Source: Candidatus Peregrinibacteria bacterium
GTDB taxonomy: Bacteria > Patescibacteriota > Gracilibacteria > Peribacterales > Peribacteraceae
Assembly: GCA_016201685.1 (NCBI GenBank)
Contig: JACQCJ010000058.1
Location: 1 to 40,712 of the forward strand
Direction of reading: 5' to 3'
DNA: 40,712 nucleotides
The notes below the pieces were generated by a model that was not told where the DNA came from, ran no database searches, and saw nothing but the letters and a program-made list of their open reading frames with translations. Positions 14,670-22,181 of the stretch are shown in pieces; the first letter of the stretch is position 1, and every line of letters begins with the position of its first letter. The position numbers and the translations under genes are program-made.

Positions 14670-15938
14670 ATGGACACCGCCCCCCTCGCCTATCGGATGC
14701 GCCCGCGCACGCTCGACGAGTTCGTGGGACAGGAGCACGTGGTGGGGGAGGGGACGGGGCTGCGCACCGCGATCGAGCATGATCAGCTCTCCTCCGTGAT
14801 CCTGGCTGGACCGCCGGGGACGGGGAAGACGACGCTCGCGCACATCATCAGCGATGCGACCAAGGCCGCGTTCGTCCAGATCAACGCCGTGTCGAGCGGG
14901 ATCAAGGAATTGCGGGCCGTCTGTGACGAAGCTCTCCGCTTGTTCGAGAGTTTCAAGCAGCGAACGGTCCTCTTCATCGACGAGATCCATCGCTTCAATA
15001 CCGCACAGCAGGATGCCCTTCTTCCATTTGTGGAAAGCGGCACCGTGATCCTCATCGGCGCGACCACGCAAAATCCGTATTTCGACGTGAACAAGGCGCT
15101 CGTCTCGCGGTCGCACGTGTATCTTTTGAAGCCGCTTTCCCCGGCAGATCTCGTTTCGATCCTTCGTCGAGCCGTCGACGACGAACGCGGCTATGCGGGG
15201 AAGATCACGATCGACGATGATGCGTTCACGCACATCGCATCCAGGAGCAACGGCGACGCGCGCATCGCACTCAATCTGCTCGAACTCGCCGTCCTCACGA
15301 TCGGCTCCTCGGTGAGTCTCCGTGACGCCCAGAAGCTCCTCAAGGAACGCCGCGAACGCTACGATGCTTCCGGGGAGGATCACTACGATACGGTCTCGGC
15401 CTTCATCAAGACGATCCGCGGGAGTGATCCTGACGCCGCGCTCGTGTGGCTGTTCTCCATGCTCGATCGCGGGGAAGATCCGCGTTTCCTCTTTCGGCGC
15501 ATGGCGATCCTCGCAAGTGAAGACATCGGCAACGCTGATCCGCGGGCGCTTGCGATCGTGGTTGCAGCTTGGCAGGCCTTCGAACTCGTGGGGCCGCCGG
15601 AGGGGGAATTTTTCCTCGCTCACGCGTGCGTGTACCTCGCGCAGGCGCCCAAGAGCAACGCCGTCACGCGTGCCATGGGAGCGGCGAAGGCCGCATTGCG
15701 CTCGCTCTCCTCCGTCGAAGTGCCTCTCCATCTTCGCAATGCGCCGATGAAGGGGATGAAATCGCAGGGCTACGGGGTGGGATACCAGTACCCGCACGAT
15801 GCTCGGGATGGCTTTGTGCGGGAGAACTACTTTCCGATCGGCATGTCGCCCACTGTCTTCTACGACCCGACGGATCGCGGTTTCGAGTCGGAGGTGCGGG
15901 AGAGGCTTTCGCGCATTCACTCGGTTGTCCGCCGGTAG
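14670..15938 (+). CDS. rarA: Replication-associated recombination protein A (AAA+ ATPase)
   Basis: 422 residues, the usual length of RarA/MgsA/WRNIP1. Acts at stalled replication forks. Motifs in order: MRPRTLDEFVGQEH at the start, Walker A AGPPGTGKTTL near residue 45, NAVSSGIKELR, Walker B VLFIDEIHRFN, sensor 1 GATTQNPYF, SRSHVYLLKPL, and an arginine-finger/sensor 2 region SNGDARIALNLLE. The C-terminal part has the family-specific RGSDPDAALVWLFSMLDRGEDP and ASEDIGNADPRAL, needed for tetramer formation, and ends with GFESEVRERL. Complete. The start is placed at 14670 from the promoter and from family alignment; an ATG at 14646 would overlap the -10 box. Confidence 0.95.
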   Translation: MDTAPLAYRMRPRTLDEFVGQEHVVGEGTGLRTAIEHDQLSSVILAGPPGTGKTTLAHIISDATKAAFVQINAVSSGIKELRAVCDEALRLFESFKQRTVLFIDEIHRFNTAQQDALLPFVESGTVILIGATTQNPYFDVNKALVSRSHVYLLKPLSPADLVSILRRAVDDERGYAGKITIDDDAFTHIASRSNGDARIALNLLELAVLTIGSSVSLRDAQKLLKERRERYDASGEDHYDTVSAFIKTIRGSDPDAALVWLFSMLDRGEDPRFLFRRMAILASEDIGNADPRALAIVVAAWQAFELVGPPEGEFFLAHACVYLAQAPKSNAVTRAMGAAKAALRSLSSVEVPLHLRNAPMKGMKSQGYGVGYQYPHDARDGFVRENYFPIGMSPTVFYDPTDRGFESEVRERLSRIHSVVRR

Positions 15939-15979
15939 TTGCAATATTCTTAAAAAAATGTACAATATAAATAACACCC

Positions 15980-16564
15980 ATGCAGTCCCAGATGAGTTCC
16001 CTCCGTCGTTTCGCGCATCGGCACGATGTGACTCCGGCATTTCATGCGGCGTATTTCGTACTGACGATTCTGGTTGCAGCACTGCTCAACCTCGGTTGGT
16101 TCGCTCTGCTGATCGTCCTCCACATGGCATTGGACACGGTGAAGTATCGAGACATGCATCGACTCTCGTGGCCGAAGACCGCGCACGCGGTGCTGCGCGA
16201 GAGCTTGCTGGACTGCACGCTGCTCATCCTCGCGCTCGACGTCGAAGTGTACCTCCGCGGCGCTTCGGGCATCGTCGCCCTGAGCGCTCTCTTCCGCGGA
16301 GAACAAGCGCTCCTCGAAGGGCTCTTCGTCTTTCTGCCCAAGGTGGAGGTCCTGGTGCACGTCACGAACGTCCTCTCCACCGTTCGATCCCACTTGCGCA
16401 TTGCGAATCTCGATCATGCCAGCCGCTGGTCGATGATCGAACGCGTCTCGCTCGCAGGAGCGACCGCGGGTCTGCTGCTCTTCATGCTTGCGCCGCTCTC
16501 CTCCGGAGTGCACGAGTCCTTCCTCGCAGCCGTCTCCAATGAATTGTTGTTATGGAGATTGTGA
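15980..16564 (+). CDS. Membrane protein of unknown function, 194 aa
   Basis: Four hydrophobic segments (about 22-50, 72-88, 100-120 and 155-185) separated by short charged loops. The start is full of basic residues (SLRRFAHRHD), suggesting an N-terminus in the cytoplasm. No motif or family recognised. Upstream, TTGCAA, 16 bp and TACAAT (ending 13 nt before the ATG) or TATAAA (8 nt before) give a promoter with little or no leader. It converges with hepT, with only two bases between the stop codons. Confidence 0.6.
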   Translation: MQSQMSSLRRFAHRHDVTPAFHAAYFVLTILVAALLNLGWFALLIVLHMALDTVKYRDMHRLSWPKTAHAVLRESLLDCTLLILALDVEVYLRGASGIVALSALFRGEQALLEGLFVFLPKVEVLVHVTNVLSTVRSHLRIANLDHASRWSMIERVSLAGATAGLLLFMLAPLSSGVHESFLAAVSNELLLWRL

Positions 16565-16566
16565 AT

Positions 16567-16902
16567 CTAGAGTGATGAGAGCGTTTTCTGCAGTGCGTTT
16601 TTGAGCTCGGGGAGATCCTCTTCGTATGTCTGCCACAACGTTTACAAATCGGCTTCGAAATAATGATGGATGAGTTTGTTGCGCATCCCGATAATGTCGC
16701 GAAAGGGAATGGCAGCATGTTTCGTGCGAAAGTCGTCAGTCAAATTACCTGCCGCTTCACCGAGAATTTCGAAGAGACGAACAATGGCATGCATGCGCAT
16801 TGGTTCGCTGACGAACTGCGCATACGAAATATCATGAAGAATCACGTCGATCTCATCGATAGCATCTACCATATGCCGTATGAAAACTTCATCGGTGGTC
16901 AT
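16567..16902 (-). pseudogene. hepT: HEPN toxin HepT with an in-frame premature TAA
   Basis: The HepT (DUF86) ribonuclease of a HEPN/MNT toxin-antitoxin pair. The first 86 codons (16902 down to the TAA at 16642-16644) encode the four-helix HEPN core with the catalytic RX4HXY motif: Arg74, His79 and Tyr81 in MRNKLIHHYF. After the TAA the same frame continues as TLWQTYEEDLPELKNALQKT and reaches a natural TAG at 16567. This matches the usual family C-terminus, so one codon became a stop. The truncated product keeps the catalytic residues and the Tyr that MntA modifies, but loses the last helix. It may be inactive, read through, or a sequencing error. The start overlaps the mntA stop by ATGA. Confidence 0.8.
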
Positions 16903-17204
16903 GTGACGGCCTCGAAAATCGATTCTGCTTCGCGTAAGACATCGGAGCGAAAGTACTTACTCAAGCTCATCGGAGTGGAGAGGTCAACTTTGCTTCCCAA
17001 TGCATCACTCAACTCTCTCTCCATGCGCACGATCTTCAGCATACTCATCGGTCTGGAGAACTCGATCAAGAGATCGATGTCACTCTGCGTATTCGCATCG
17101 CCGTGCAATTGCGAACCGAACAATGCTATGCGACGCACGTTCCCGCGGTACGGGGAATGCATGAGCGCTTTTCGCAATTGTTTCTGAATGTCCTCCTTTT
17201 TCAT
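16899..17204 (-). CDS. mntA: MNT-family antitoxin (minimal nucleotidyltransferase)
   Basis: 101 residues. MntA antitoxins transfer AMP to the Tyr of the HepT RX4HXY motif. The catalytic signature is present: FGSQLHGDANTQSDIDLLIEF, the GS-x10-DxD form, with a third acidic residue in SKVDLSTP. The ATG at 17204 follows a TACACT box by 7 nt. Its stop overlaps the hepT start (ATGA), so the pair is translationally coupled with the antitoxin first, the usual order for this type. The antitoxin looks intact while the toxin is broken. Confidence 0.88.
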   Translation of the reverse strand: MKKEDIQKQLRKALMHSPYRGNVRRIALFGSQLHGDANTQSDIDLLIEFSRPMSMLKIVRMERELSDALGSKVDLSTPMSLSKYFRSDVLREAESIFEAVT

Positions 17205-17211
17205 GCTGATG

Positions 17212-17217
17212 AGTGTA
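17212..17217 (-). promoter_or_regulatory. mntA-hepT -10 box, leaderless
   Basis: Minus-strand TACACT, 7 nt, ATG at 17204. Confidence 0.5.
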
Positions 17218-17256
17218 TCACGCTCTGTGGCTGCGATGAAACAACAAGGAACGACT

Positions 17257-18282
17257 TTATTCTTCCGGAATTCCATTGGGGAATAGTTCCCGCTCAATCG
17301 CTTTGGTTCGCTCGCACCAGTCCTTCGCATCCTCCGCCAGCGATGTGTTGCCGTAGCGGCGTGAGAAATCCGCGAAGCGCTCCTCGAGTGAGACGATGCG
17401 GTCCACCGCCAGCCGCTTATCGGCGTAGAAGAGGAGCTTTTGCTCAATCGTCGCTTCGATGGATGGGGGAAGAGTGAGGCCGTGCGTTGCGACGATGGTT
17501 CCCAGTGCTTCGAAGCCTCCTTCCCGGAGGAATTTCTCGCATGCGGCTTCGTGGTGCATTCCGGAATAGTGTTCTTTGAGTGAGCGCCAACGTTCGCGCT
17601 CTTCGTCCGTTGCGCGGAATCCCTCGGGGCTTGCGCCGTTGCGGAAGTCGATGCTCCGCAGCAGATCGTGGACGCGGGCCGCTCGCCGCAATGCCTCCCG
17701 ACGCACGATCATCGCTCTGGTCTCCATCAGCAATTGCGCGCAGCGATCGACGAACGCGGCGACGGCATCGCAGTGCGCGGCGATGTGCGGGGGCAGCGCC
17801 ATTTCCCTGCGCCATTCGTTGATTTCTTCGTTCGTCGGAAGCGGGAGATCTTCGAAGGAGCAGGAGAGTGTGCGTCCGTTCTTGTGATGATCGTTGAGCG
17901 TCACGCACAGAGAAGGATGGATCAGTTCCCGCCAATTGGAGCCAAGGCGGCCGGGCCACTCGATGCACCGGATCGCTGCTTGATGGTCGCTCTCAAGGAC
18001 GAGTCGCTTCGCATCCGCTTCGGAGAGTCTGTACAGATCGATGTGGGTCAGCATCCCGTGCGCAGTCGCGTACCGTTGTTCGAGCGCGTACGTGGGACTC
18101 GTCACGGCGCCGCGAACGCCGAGTGCTTGGGCAAACCCCCGGAGGAACGTCGTCTTGCCCGCGCCAAGGTATCCTTCGAGAGCAATGGTGAGAGGAAATG
18201 TGTACAGCGTGTGCGCCAACGACCGCCCTGCGAGATGTGTGGAATCGGCATCCGGAAGCCAGAATGTGCAGAAATCGATCAT
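17257..18282 (-). CDS. tsaE: TsaE-HD fusion: t6A-biosynthesis ATPase joined to an HD phosphohydrolase
   Basis: 341 residues. The first 150 are TsaE, the ATPase of the tRNA threonylcarbamoyl-adenosine complex: Walker A LEGYLGAGKTTFLRGFAQALG, SPTYALEQRY, HIDLYRLSEADA and the IEWPGRLG block. Stand-alone TsaE is about 150 residues. The remaining 190 form an HD-domain metal phosphohydrolase: AARVHDLLRSIDF (HD pair), SGMHHEAACEKFLREGG, IVATHG, then LLFYADKRLAVDRIVSLEERF, typical of the family end. Coupling t6A synthesis to an HD nucleotidase is unusual. No TsaB, TsaC or TsaD is in the window. The ATG at 18282 is preferred over the upstream 18324, which would overlap the divergent promoter region. 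Confidence 0.88.
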   Translation of the reverse strand: MIDFCTFWLPDADSTHLAGRSLAHTLYTFPLTIALEGYLGAGKTTFLRGFAQALGVRGAVTSPTYALEQRYATAHGMLTHIDLYRLSEADAKRLVLESDHQAAIRCIEWPGRLGSNWRELIHPSLCVTLNDHHKNGRTLSCSFEDLPLPTNEEINEWRREMALPPHIAAHCDAVAAFVDRCAQLLMETRAMIVRREALRRAARVHDLLRSIDFRNGASPEGFRATDEERERWRSLKEHYSGMHHEAACEKFLREGGFEALGTIVATHGLTLPPSIEATIEQKLLFYADKRLAVDRIVSLEERFADFSRRYGNTSLAEDAKDWCERTKAIERELFPNGIPEE

Positions 18283-18327
18283 TGACCAAATACGTGTTAT
18301 ATGATAATATGAGAATGTAAACAAACT
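18283..18327. promoter_or_regulatory. Divergent promoter region between tsaE-HD and the M23 peptidase
   Basis: An AT-rich 45-bp gap. Plus strand: TATGATAATATG about 17-25 nt before the ATG at 18328. Minus strand: TATAAC about 13 nt before the ATG at 18282. The assignment of exact boxes is uncertain. Confidence 0.35.
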
Positions 18328-19779
18328 ATGACATCACGCACTCCACGAGGGACGGGATTTGCCACGAAAGCGATGCATCGGAGACGCGAGCCGACGGCAC
18401 TGCACTTCCTCTCCGAGCGGACGACATTCTGGATTGCCGCGCTCTCGGTGATCGCGTTCGTGACGGGAAACATGATGGCGGCGAACGGATGGTACCTGTT
18501 CTGGAAGTCGGTGCTGGGTGACTTCGATGATAGCGGGATTTATTACGATGGCCCAACGTCGCCTGTTCCGGAGTTTCCGAATCCCTTTGAATGGTCGAAG
18601 TACGGAGGTGACTTTCATGCCAATACGTTCCGAGAAGCACCGAAAGATGTTCTCCAGCCTTTGCCGATATACGTTCCGTGCGATCAGCGTGCTTCGAATG
18701 ATACATTGGCCAATAACATTTATTCCGTCGATTTCCGCGGAAAGTATCTCACTGGTTGCGGAAACGGGAGTCATCCCGGCATCGATATTCGTCTCCCCGT
18801 GGGAACGCCCGTGGTGTCCATCATGAATGGCATTATTCATAAAGTCGGAAATGATCCGGCGGGCTACGGCAATTATCTTATCGTGAAGTATCCACGAGTC
18901 CCCGATCCGCGCGATCCTTCCAAGAATACAGTGCTCTATGGAGTCTACGCCCATCTGAGTGCGACCCTCGTGGCCGAGGGAGATATCGTCAAAAAGGGTC
19001 AGGAGATCGGTGCGAGCGGGGAATCGGGGGATGCCACGGGACCGCACCTCCACCTTGCACTGCAGTACGCCGCGAAACCCTACTGGCCCTTCACTTCAGC
19101 GGATGCGAAGGCCGCAGGAATGACTTTCGATCAAGCCGTGAATGCCGGTCTCAATCGTGACAACATCTTCGATAATGCAACGAATCCGCTGCTCTACGTT
19201 CAGGCGAACTACCCCGTGGTCGTCGGCAGCGCATCGTCCACGACGGTCGTTGCGCGCGCCTCTACACGCGTTTCTCCTGTGAGGTCGCAGACCCCGTCCT
19301 TGCAGACCTTCGCGCAGCAGCGCTTGGCATTGAGAAAAGCGAGGCAACAGCATGCGATGCTTGATCGTTCGGCCGTGGTGGACAGTGTTCCCGTCGTGTT
19401 TCCTCTTGCTTCCTCGACCCCAAACTCGACGGTTGTTGTGAGCCCACCCACTCCGCTGCCTGTTGCCGCTGGCACCTTCAGCTCCATCGAGATGGTCGTG
19501 GGATCCACCTTCACGCCGGGAGAGTGGATGCCGCTGCGTTTGGTGCTTCTGGATGAACAAGGACACGTCGTCGAGCATCCATCCTTCACGACTGATCTCT
19601 ATATGCGCACGGCCTACGGCAGGGCCACCTTCGATCCACCCGTGCTCTCGACGTTCAATTTCAAGAACGGCGTTGCGGATCTTCGCATGAAAGGAGAGGG
19701 CAATAAGACGGTTGTGATTGTTGTCATGCCGCAGAATATGTTGATCAACAAGCCGATCCGGTCGGCGATGGCACGATGA
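18328..19779 (+). CDS. Membrane-anchored M23 (LytM) peptidase
   Basis: 483 residues. A basic cytoplasmic start (about 30 residues) is followed by one transmembrane helix (about 33-52), then an extracytoplasmic part. The M23 domain spans about 130-250 with zinc ligands in GSHPGIDI (His149 and the Asp four residues later) and PHLHL (near 238), plus YAHLSATLVAEGDIVKKGQEIG. These Zn metallopeptidases cut peptidoglycan cross-links. The metal site looks intact. A Ser/Thr/Val-rich linker (about 300-390) precedes a beta-rich domain (FTPGEWMPLRLVLLDEQG, GRATFDPPVLSTF, GVADLRMKGEG) resembling an Ig or big-domain adhesin fold. Likely role: cell-wall remodelling. Confidence 0.88.
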   Translation: MTSRTPRGTGFATKAMHRRREPTALHFLSERTTFWIAALSVIAFVTGNMMAANGWYLFWKSVLGDFDDSGIYYDGPTSPVPEFPNPFEWSKYGGDFHANTFREAPKDVLQPLPIYVPCDQRASNDTLANNIYSVDFRGKYLTGCGNGSHPGIDIRLPVGTPVVSIMNGIIHKVGNDPAGYGNYLIVKYPRVPDPRDPSKNTVLYGVYAHLSATLVAEGDIVKKGQEIGASGESGDATGPHLHLALQYAAKPYWPFTSADAKAAGMTFDQAVNAGLNRDNIFDNATNPLLYVQANYPVVVGSASSTTVVARASTRVSPVRSQTPSLQTFAQQRLALRKARQQHAMLDRSAVVDSVPVVFPLASSTPNSTVVVSPPTPLPVAAGTFSSIEMVVGSTFTPGEWMPLRLVLLDEQGHVVEHPSFTTDLYMRTAYGRATFDPPVLSTFNFKNGVADLRMKGEGNKTVVIVVMPQNMLINKPIRSAMAR

Positions 19780-19825
19780 GATTCCTTGACAAGCGGCTGG
19801 TCGCAGAAAAGCGCCAGAATCCACG

Positions 19826-19905
19826 TTTCCAATTTCCAAACAATTCAACAAGAGACCAGGTTTGAAATCTCAAACGGTTCTTGATGATTGATGAATTGTT
19901 TGAGC
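19826..19905. repeat. 7-nt-period inverted repeat (TTTCCAA / TTGATGA units)
   Basis: TTTCCAA is repeated twice at 19826-19839, followed by CAATTCA-type units; the right side has TTGATGA, TTGATGA, ATTGTTT at 19881-19902. AACAATTCA and TGAATTGTT pair. The right side matches, inverted, 32643-32668 with one difference in 24 bases. Confidence 0.6.
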
Positions 19906-19909
19906 GAAG

Positions 19910-20280
19910 TCATACTTTCTCTCCCAACAATTTCTCGTCAACCTTCACTCCATGACGTTTTGCGAGTTCCACGAACATCGCTACCTGTTCCTTTTATTGA
20001 AAGCAAGTTTATATTGTTTGCCTGAACGAAAATGCAAATAAAGATAGGACAATGGCGTGAGCGCGGACCAGTAGGAAGGCGCGGCCTTGGCGGATTCAAT
20101 TTCAGAAAATGGATACTGCTTTGTTCTCCAAAGAACATTGTTCGTCATCCCACTTTCGTCAATTTCCACTGCCGATGTTTTCCTTAGAGCCCACAGGAAT
20201 GGTGAGAGATATTCCCACCATCGAGGGATAATGGGGGTGACTTCTTGTAGTACTCCCATGAGCAAACGCTTTTGAGGCAT
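19910..20280 (-). pseudogene. Frameshifted PH-like (bacterial PH-domain type) protein
   Basis: From the ATG at 20280 the frame reads a beta-rich sequence (SAVEIDESGMTNNVLWRT, YPFSEIESAKAAPSYW, YLYLHFRSGKQYKLAFNKRN), like the strands of small bacterial PH domains, and stops at 19981. One base later in phase the sequence continues convincingly as VAMFVELAKRHGVKVDEKLL and ends at 19910-19912. Restoring one C in AACAGG (to AACCAGG) joins the two frames as FNKRNQVAMFVELAKRH. So this is a gene with a single -1 shift, real or a sequencing error. The function of such proteins is unknown. An ATG at 20259 is another possible start. From 20281 to 20495 no gene is seen. Confidence 0.6.
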
Positions 20281-20495
20281 TGTTAGAGAGAAACTTGTAT
20301 ACCGATTGTAGTGTAAAACCTAACAAGAAAACATAAAAAGTGATCAGATTCATCTGAGGAGCGGTTATTGACTGTCTTTCAGGAATTATCTCTTCTCAAT
20401 CTATTTGTCGGTTGGTCGCACGAAAGTTGGTCAGAGTCTTCTTGCAATTTTTCTCCGACCTCGGTTCCGAAGCAATTTCCTCGATGATCTCTGCA

Positions 20496-20843
20496 TCACA
20501 GGAATCCTTGTTCATCGATCATCGGCAGCAAGTGGATCGCGGGTTCCTCATAGGGATGCACCTTTCTGGCTGCGGCAAGAATTTCTCTGACCTTCTTCTT
20601 CGGCGTCGCAGGGATCACGACTTCGATCCGTTCCTCTTCCACCTCTTCGAGTTTTTCTGTTTTTCCAATCGCAGGATGCGCGCCCTTCTGCGGCCGAAAT
20701 CGCCCGGTCCCGCGCATCGAGAACGAACAGCTGTCGTAGTGGCCGATTCTGCCCGCACCCGCCGCCGCGAGCGCATTGCGGACGATCTGCGCATGCGTCA
20801 CGGGAACGTAGACGATCAGGTGGTAGAAGGGGAGGCGAGACAT
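20496..20843 (-). CDS. YqfO/PII-like insert-domain protein (COG3323 type)
   Basis: 115 residues, close to the free-standing YqfO-like domain found inserted in Nif3 proteins. Recognisable parts: YHLIVYVPVTHAQIVRNALAAAGAGRIGHYDSCSFSMRGTGRF, the strong family signature, then a strand with EERIEVVIP, KKKVREILAAARKVHPYEEPAIHLLPM at the end (HPYEEP is typical). The fold resembles CutA1/PII trimers. The function is unknown; metal or nucleotide binding is possible. The start at 20843 is directly followed upstream by a 7-nt repeat array. It is well separated from the downstream WecA-like gene. Confidence 0.8.
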   Translation of the reverse strand: MSRLPFYHLIVYVPVTHAQIVRNALAAAGAGRIGHYDSCSFSMRGTGRFRPQKGAHPAIGKTEKLEEVEEERIEVVIPATPKKKVREILAAARKVHPYEEPAIHLLPMIDEQGFL

Positions 20844-20845
20844 GA

Positions 20846-20890
20846 GAATTGCGAAGGGCGAAGGGCGAGTTGCGAATGACGAATTGTGAG
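20846..20890. repeat. 7-nt-period array (GCGAAGG/GCGAGTT units)
   Basis: Consecutive units GCGAAGG, GCGAAGG, GCGAGTT, GCGAATG, ACGAATT. The array abuts the palindrome at 20888-20929. Confidence 0.7.
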
Positions 20891-20929
20891 AGCGGCCATG
20901 TCATCCTGAGCCTGTCGAAGGGTGGCCGC
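20888..20929. repeat. REP-like palindrome with GCGGCCA outer stem
   Basis: GCGGCCA (20892-20898) pairs with TGGCCGC (20923-20929) around TGTCATCCTGAGCCTGTCGA. The same element, inverted and with two differences, lies at 35137-35178. Confidence 0.8.
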
Positions 20930-20942
20930 CGATTCTGTGACA

Positions 20943-22001
20943 TTATTCGTGCTGTTTCTTGGGACGAGAATACCAGGAGAGGAACAACATCAGAGCGAAG
21001 AGCACGAGGGCGGCGAGGAACTTCTGGAACGTGGAGAGGAAGAGGGCGCTCAGCCCGAAGAGCGTGCCGATGCCAGCCGTGAGCGCGATCACCTGGCGCG
21101 GTGTCCATCCTTTGAGAAGCAGCCGATGATGCAGATGCTCGTCCTTGGCATCGCCCCGGACGATGGATTTCCCTTTCAGGATGCGACGCGCTATCACGAG
21201 GACGAAGTCGATGAGCGGTACGCCGAGCACCAGGAACGCCGTCGCCACCTTCCCGCCCGAATAGATGGTGAGGATCCCGATGAGGAGGCCGAAGAACATC
21301 GCACCCGTGTCGCCCAGCACGGCTCTGGGCGGCGGGAACGTGAAGAGAAGGCTCGCGCCTGCGATGCCGGCGAGAACGAAGGCGAGTATGGCCAACGAAG
21401 GCTGATCGACTCTCGCGCTTACGGCCAAGAGACCGATCGTCAAGAAGGCGATCATGGAGAGGACGCTCACCTGTCCCGGGATGCCGTCGAACCAGTTGAG
21501 GGCGTTGATCGTGAGGCCGAGCCACAGCACCGTGAAAATACCGCTCCACACGGGGAGAGATCCGAAGATGGGAACGGTCACGGTCAGGCGATCGAGTGGA
21601 ATGATCGGGCCGCCGATCGCGATGCTCGCCAAAGGATTCGTGAGCGTGTAGATGCGCGCCCCGCTCACAAAGATGAGAAGGGCGACGGGTGCGTGCACGC
21701 CCGCGCGGACAGTGGGGGGGAGGGGAGTGCGGTCATCGATGATCGTTGTGACGGCGAGCAGAAGAACGCCGATGAGGATTCCTCGCGCCTCCATTGTCCC
21801 CTCCGCGAGAGCCGGGAAGAAGATCAGGAAGGTGAGGACGGCGATGATCCCGAGCGGGTAGGGGAGTCGCTCTCGTGCCAGACCATACCGCTTGGGAAAA
21901 TCGAGGAGACCGAGGCGCGGAAATACCCGTATGGCGATGGCATTCAGCGCCACGGCAACGGCGAAGGCCAGGAGGAACAGCTCGAAGAAGAGCATCGTCA
22001 T
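20943..22001 (-). CDS. WecA/TagO-type undecaprenyl-phosphate sugar-1-phosphate transferase
   Basis: 352 residues and about ten membrane helices. Starts a cell-surface glycan by moving a sugar phosphate from UDP-sugar to undecaprenyl phosphate. Family motifs: LLDFPKRYG near residue 35, TTIIDDRTPL (the DD pair for metal), INALNWFDGIPG (the NxxNxxDGxDG motif, here DGIPG), LGDTGAMFFG, PLIDFVLVIARRI and the DEHLHHRLLLKG His motif. No MurNAc-pentapeptide features of MraY are seen, so a GlcNAc- or HexNAc-type transferase is preferred. Start at 22001 or 21995; both begin just before the first helix. It is flanked on both sides by composite repeats. Confidence 0.85.
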   Translation of the reverse strand: MTMLFFELFLLAFAVAVALNAIAIRVFPRLGLLDFPKRYGLARERLPYPLGIIAVLTFLIFFPALAEGTMEARGILIGVLLLAVTTIIDDRTPLPPTVRAGVHAPVALLIFVSGARIYTLTNPLASIAIGGPIIPLDRLTVTVPIFGSLPVWSGIFTVLWLGLTINALNWFDGIPGQVSVLSMIAFLTIGLLAVSARVDQPSLAILAFVLAGIAGASLLFTFPPPRAVLGDTGAMFFGLLIGILTIYSGGKVATAFLVLGVPLIDFVLVIARRILKGKSIVRGDAKDEHLHHRLLLKGWTPRQVIALTAGIGTLFGLSALFLSTFQKFLAALVLFALMLFLSWYSRPKKQHE

Positions 22002-22031
22002 GATGATGAAGTTCTCGGTCAATGATGACAA

Positions 22032-22137
22032 GAGGGGAATGGCGAGTTGCAAATTGCGAGTTGCGAATTTCTTCCATCATTCGCAATTTGCCTGCCCTGA
22101 GCCGAGTCGAAGGGCCCTTCGCCCTTCGCAATTCCTA
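22032..22137. repeat. Composite repeat: 7-nt inverted arms around a REP-like core
   Basis: Left arm units GCGAGTT, GCAAATT, GCGAGTT, GCGAATT (22035-22065). Then TCATTCGCAATTTGC, the palindrome core CCCTGAGCCGAGTCGAAGGG (22095-22114), and right units CCCTTCG, CCCTTCG, CAATTCC. The arms are complementary in type (GCGAATT against AATTCGC). Confidence 0.7.
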
Positions 22138-22145
22138 AGCTCCAT

Positions 22146-22174
22146 TTGTTTCCTCCTCCCATGCTCGATACACT
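22146..22174 (+). promoter_or_regulatory. pgk promoter, leaderless
   Basis: TTGTTT (22146-22151), 17-bp spacer, TACACT (22169-22174), 7 nt, ATG at 22182. Confidence 0.6.
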
Positions 22175-22181
22175 GTCAGTC

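Noticed and set aside
14655..16082. Long minus-strand frame opposite rarA
   Set aside because: rarA is unmistakable; the opposite frame is a codon-bias shadow.
20400..22140. 7-nt arrays as assembly artefacts
   Set aside because: Units are degenerate and differ between loci, and they are flanked by unique sequence, which an assembly loop would not produce.
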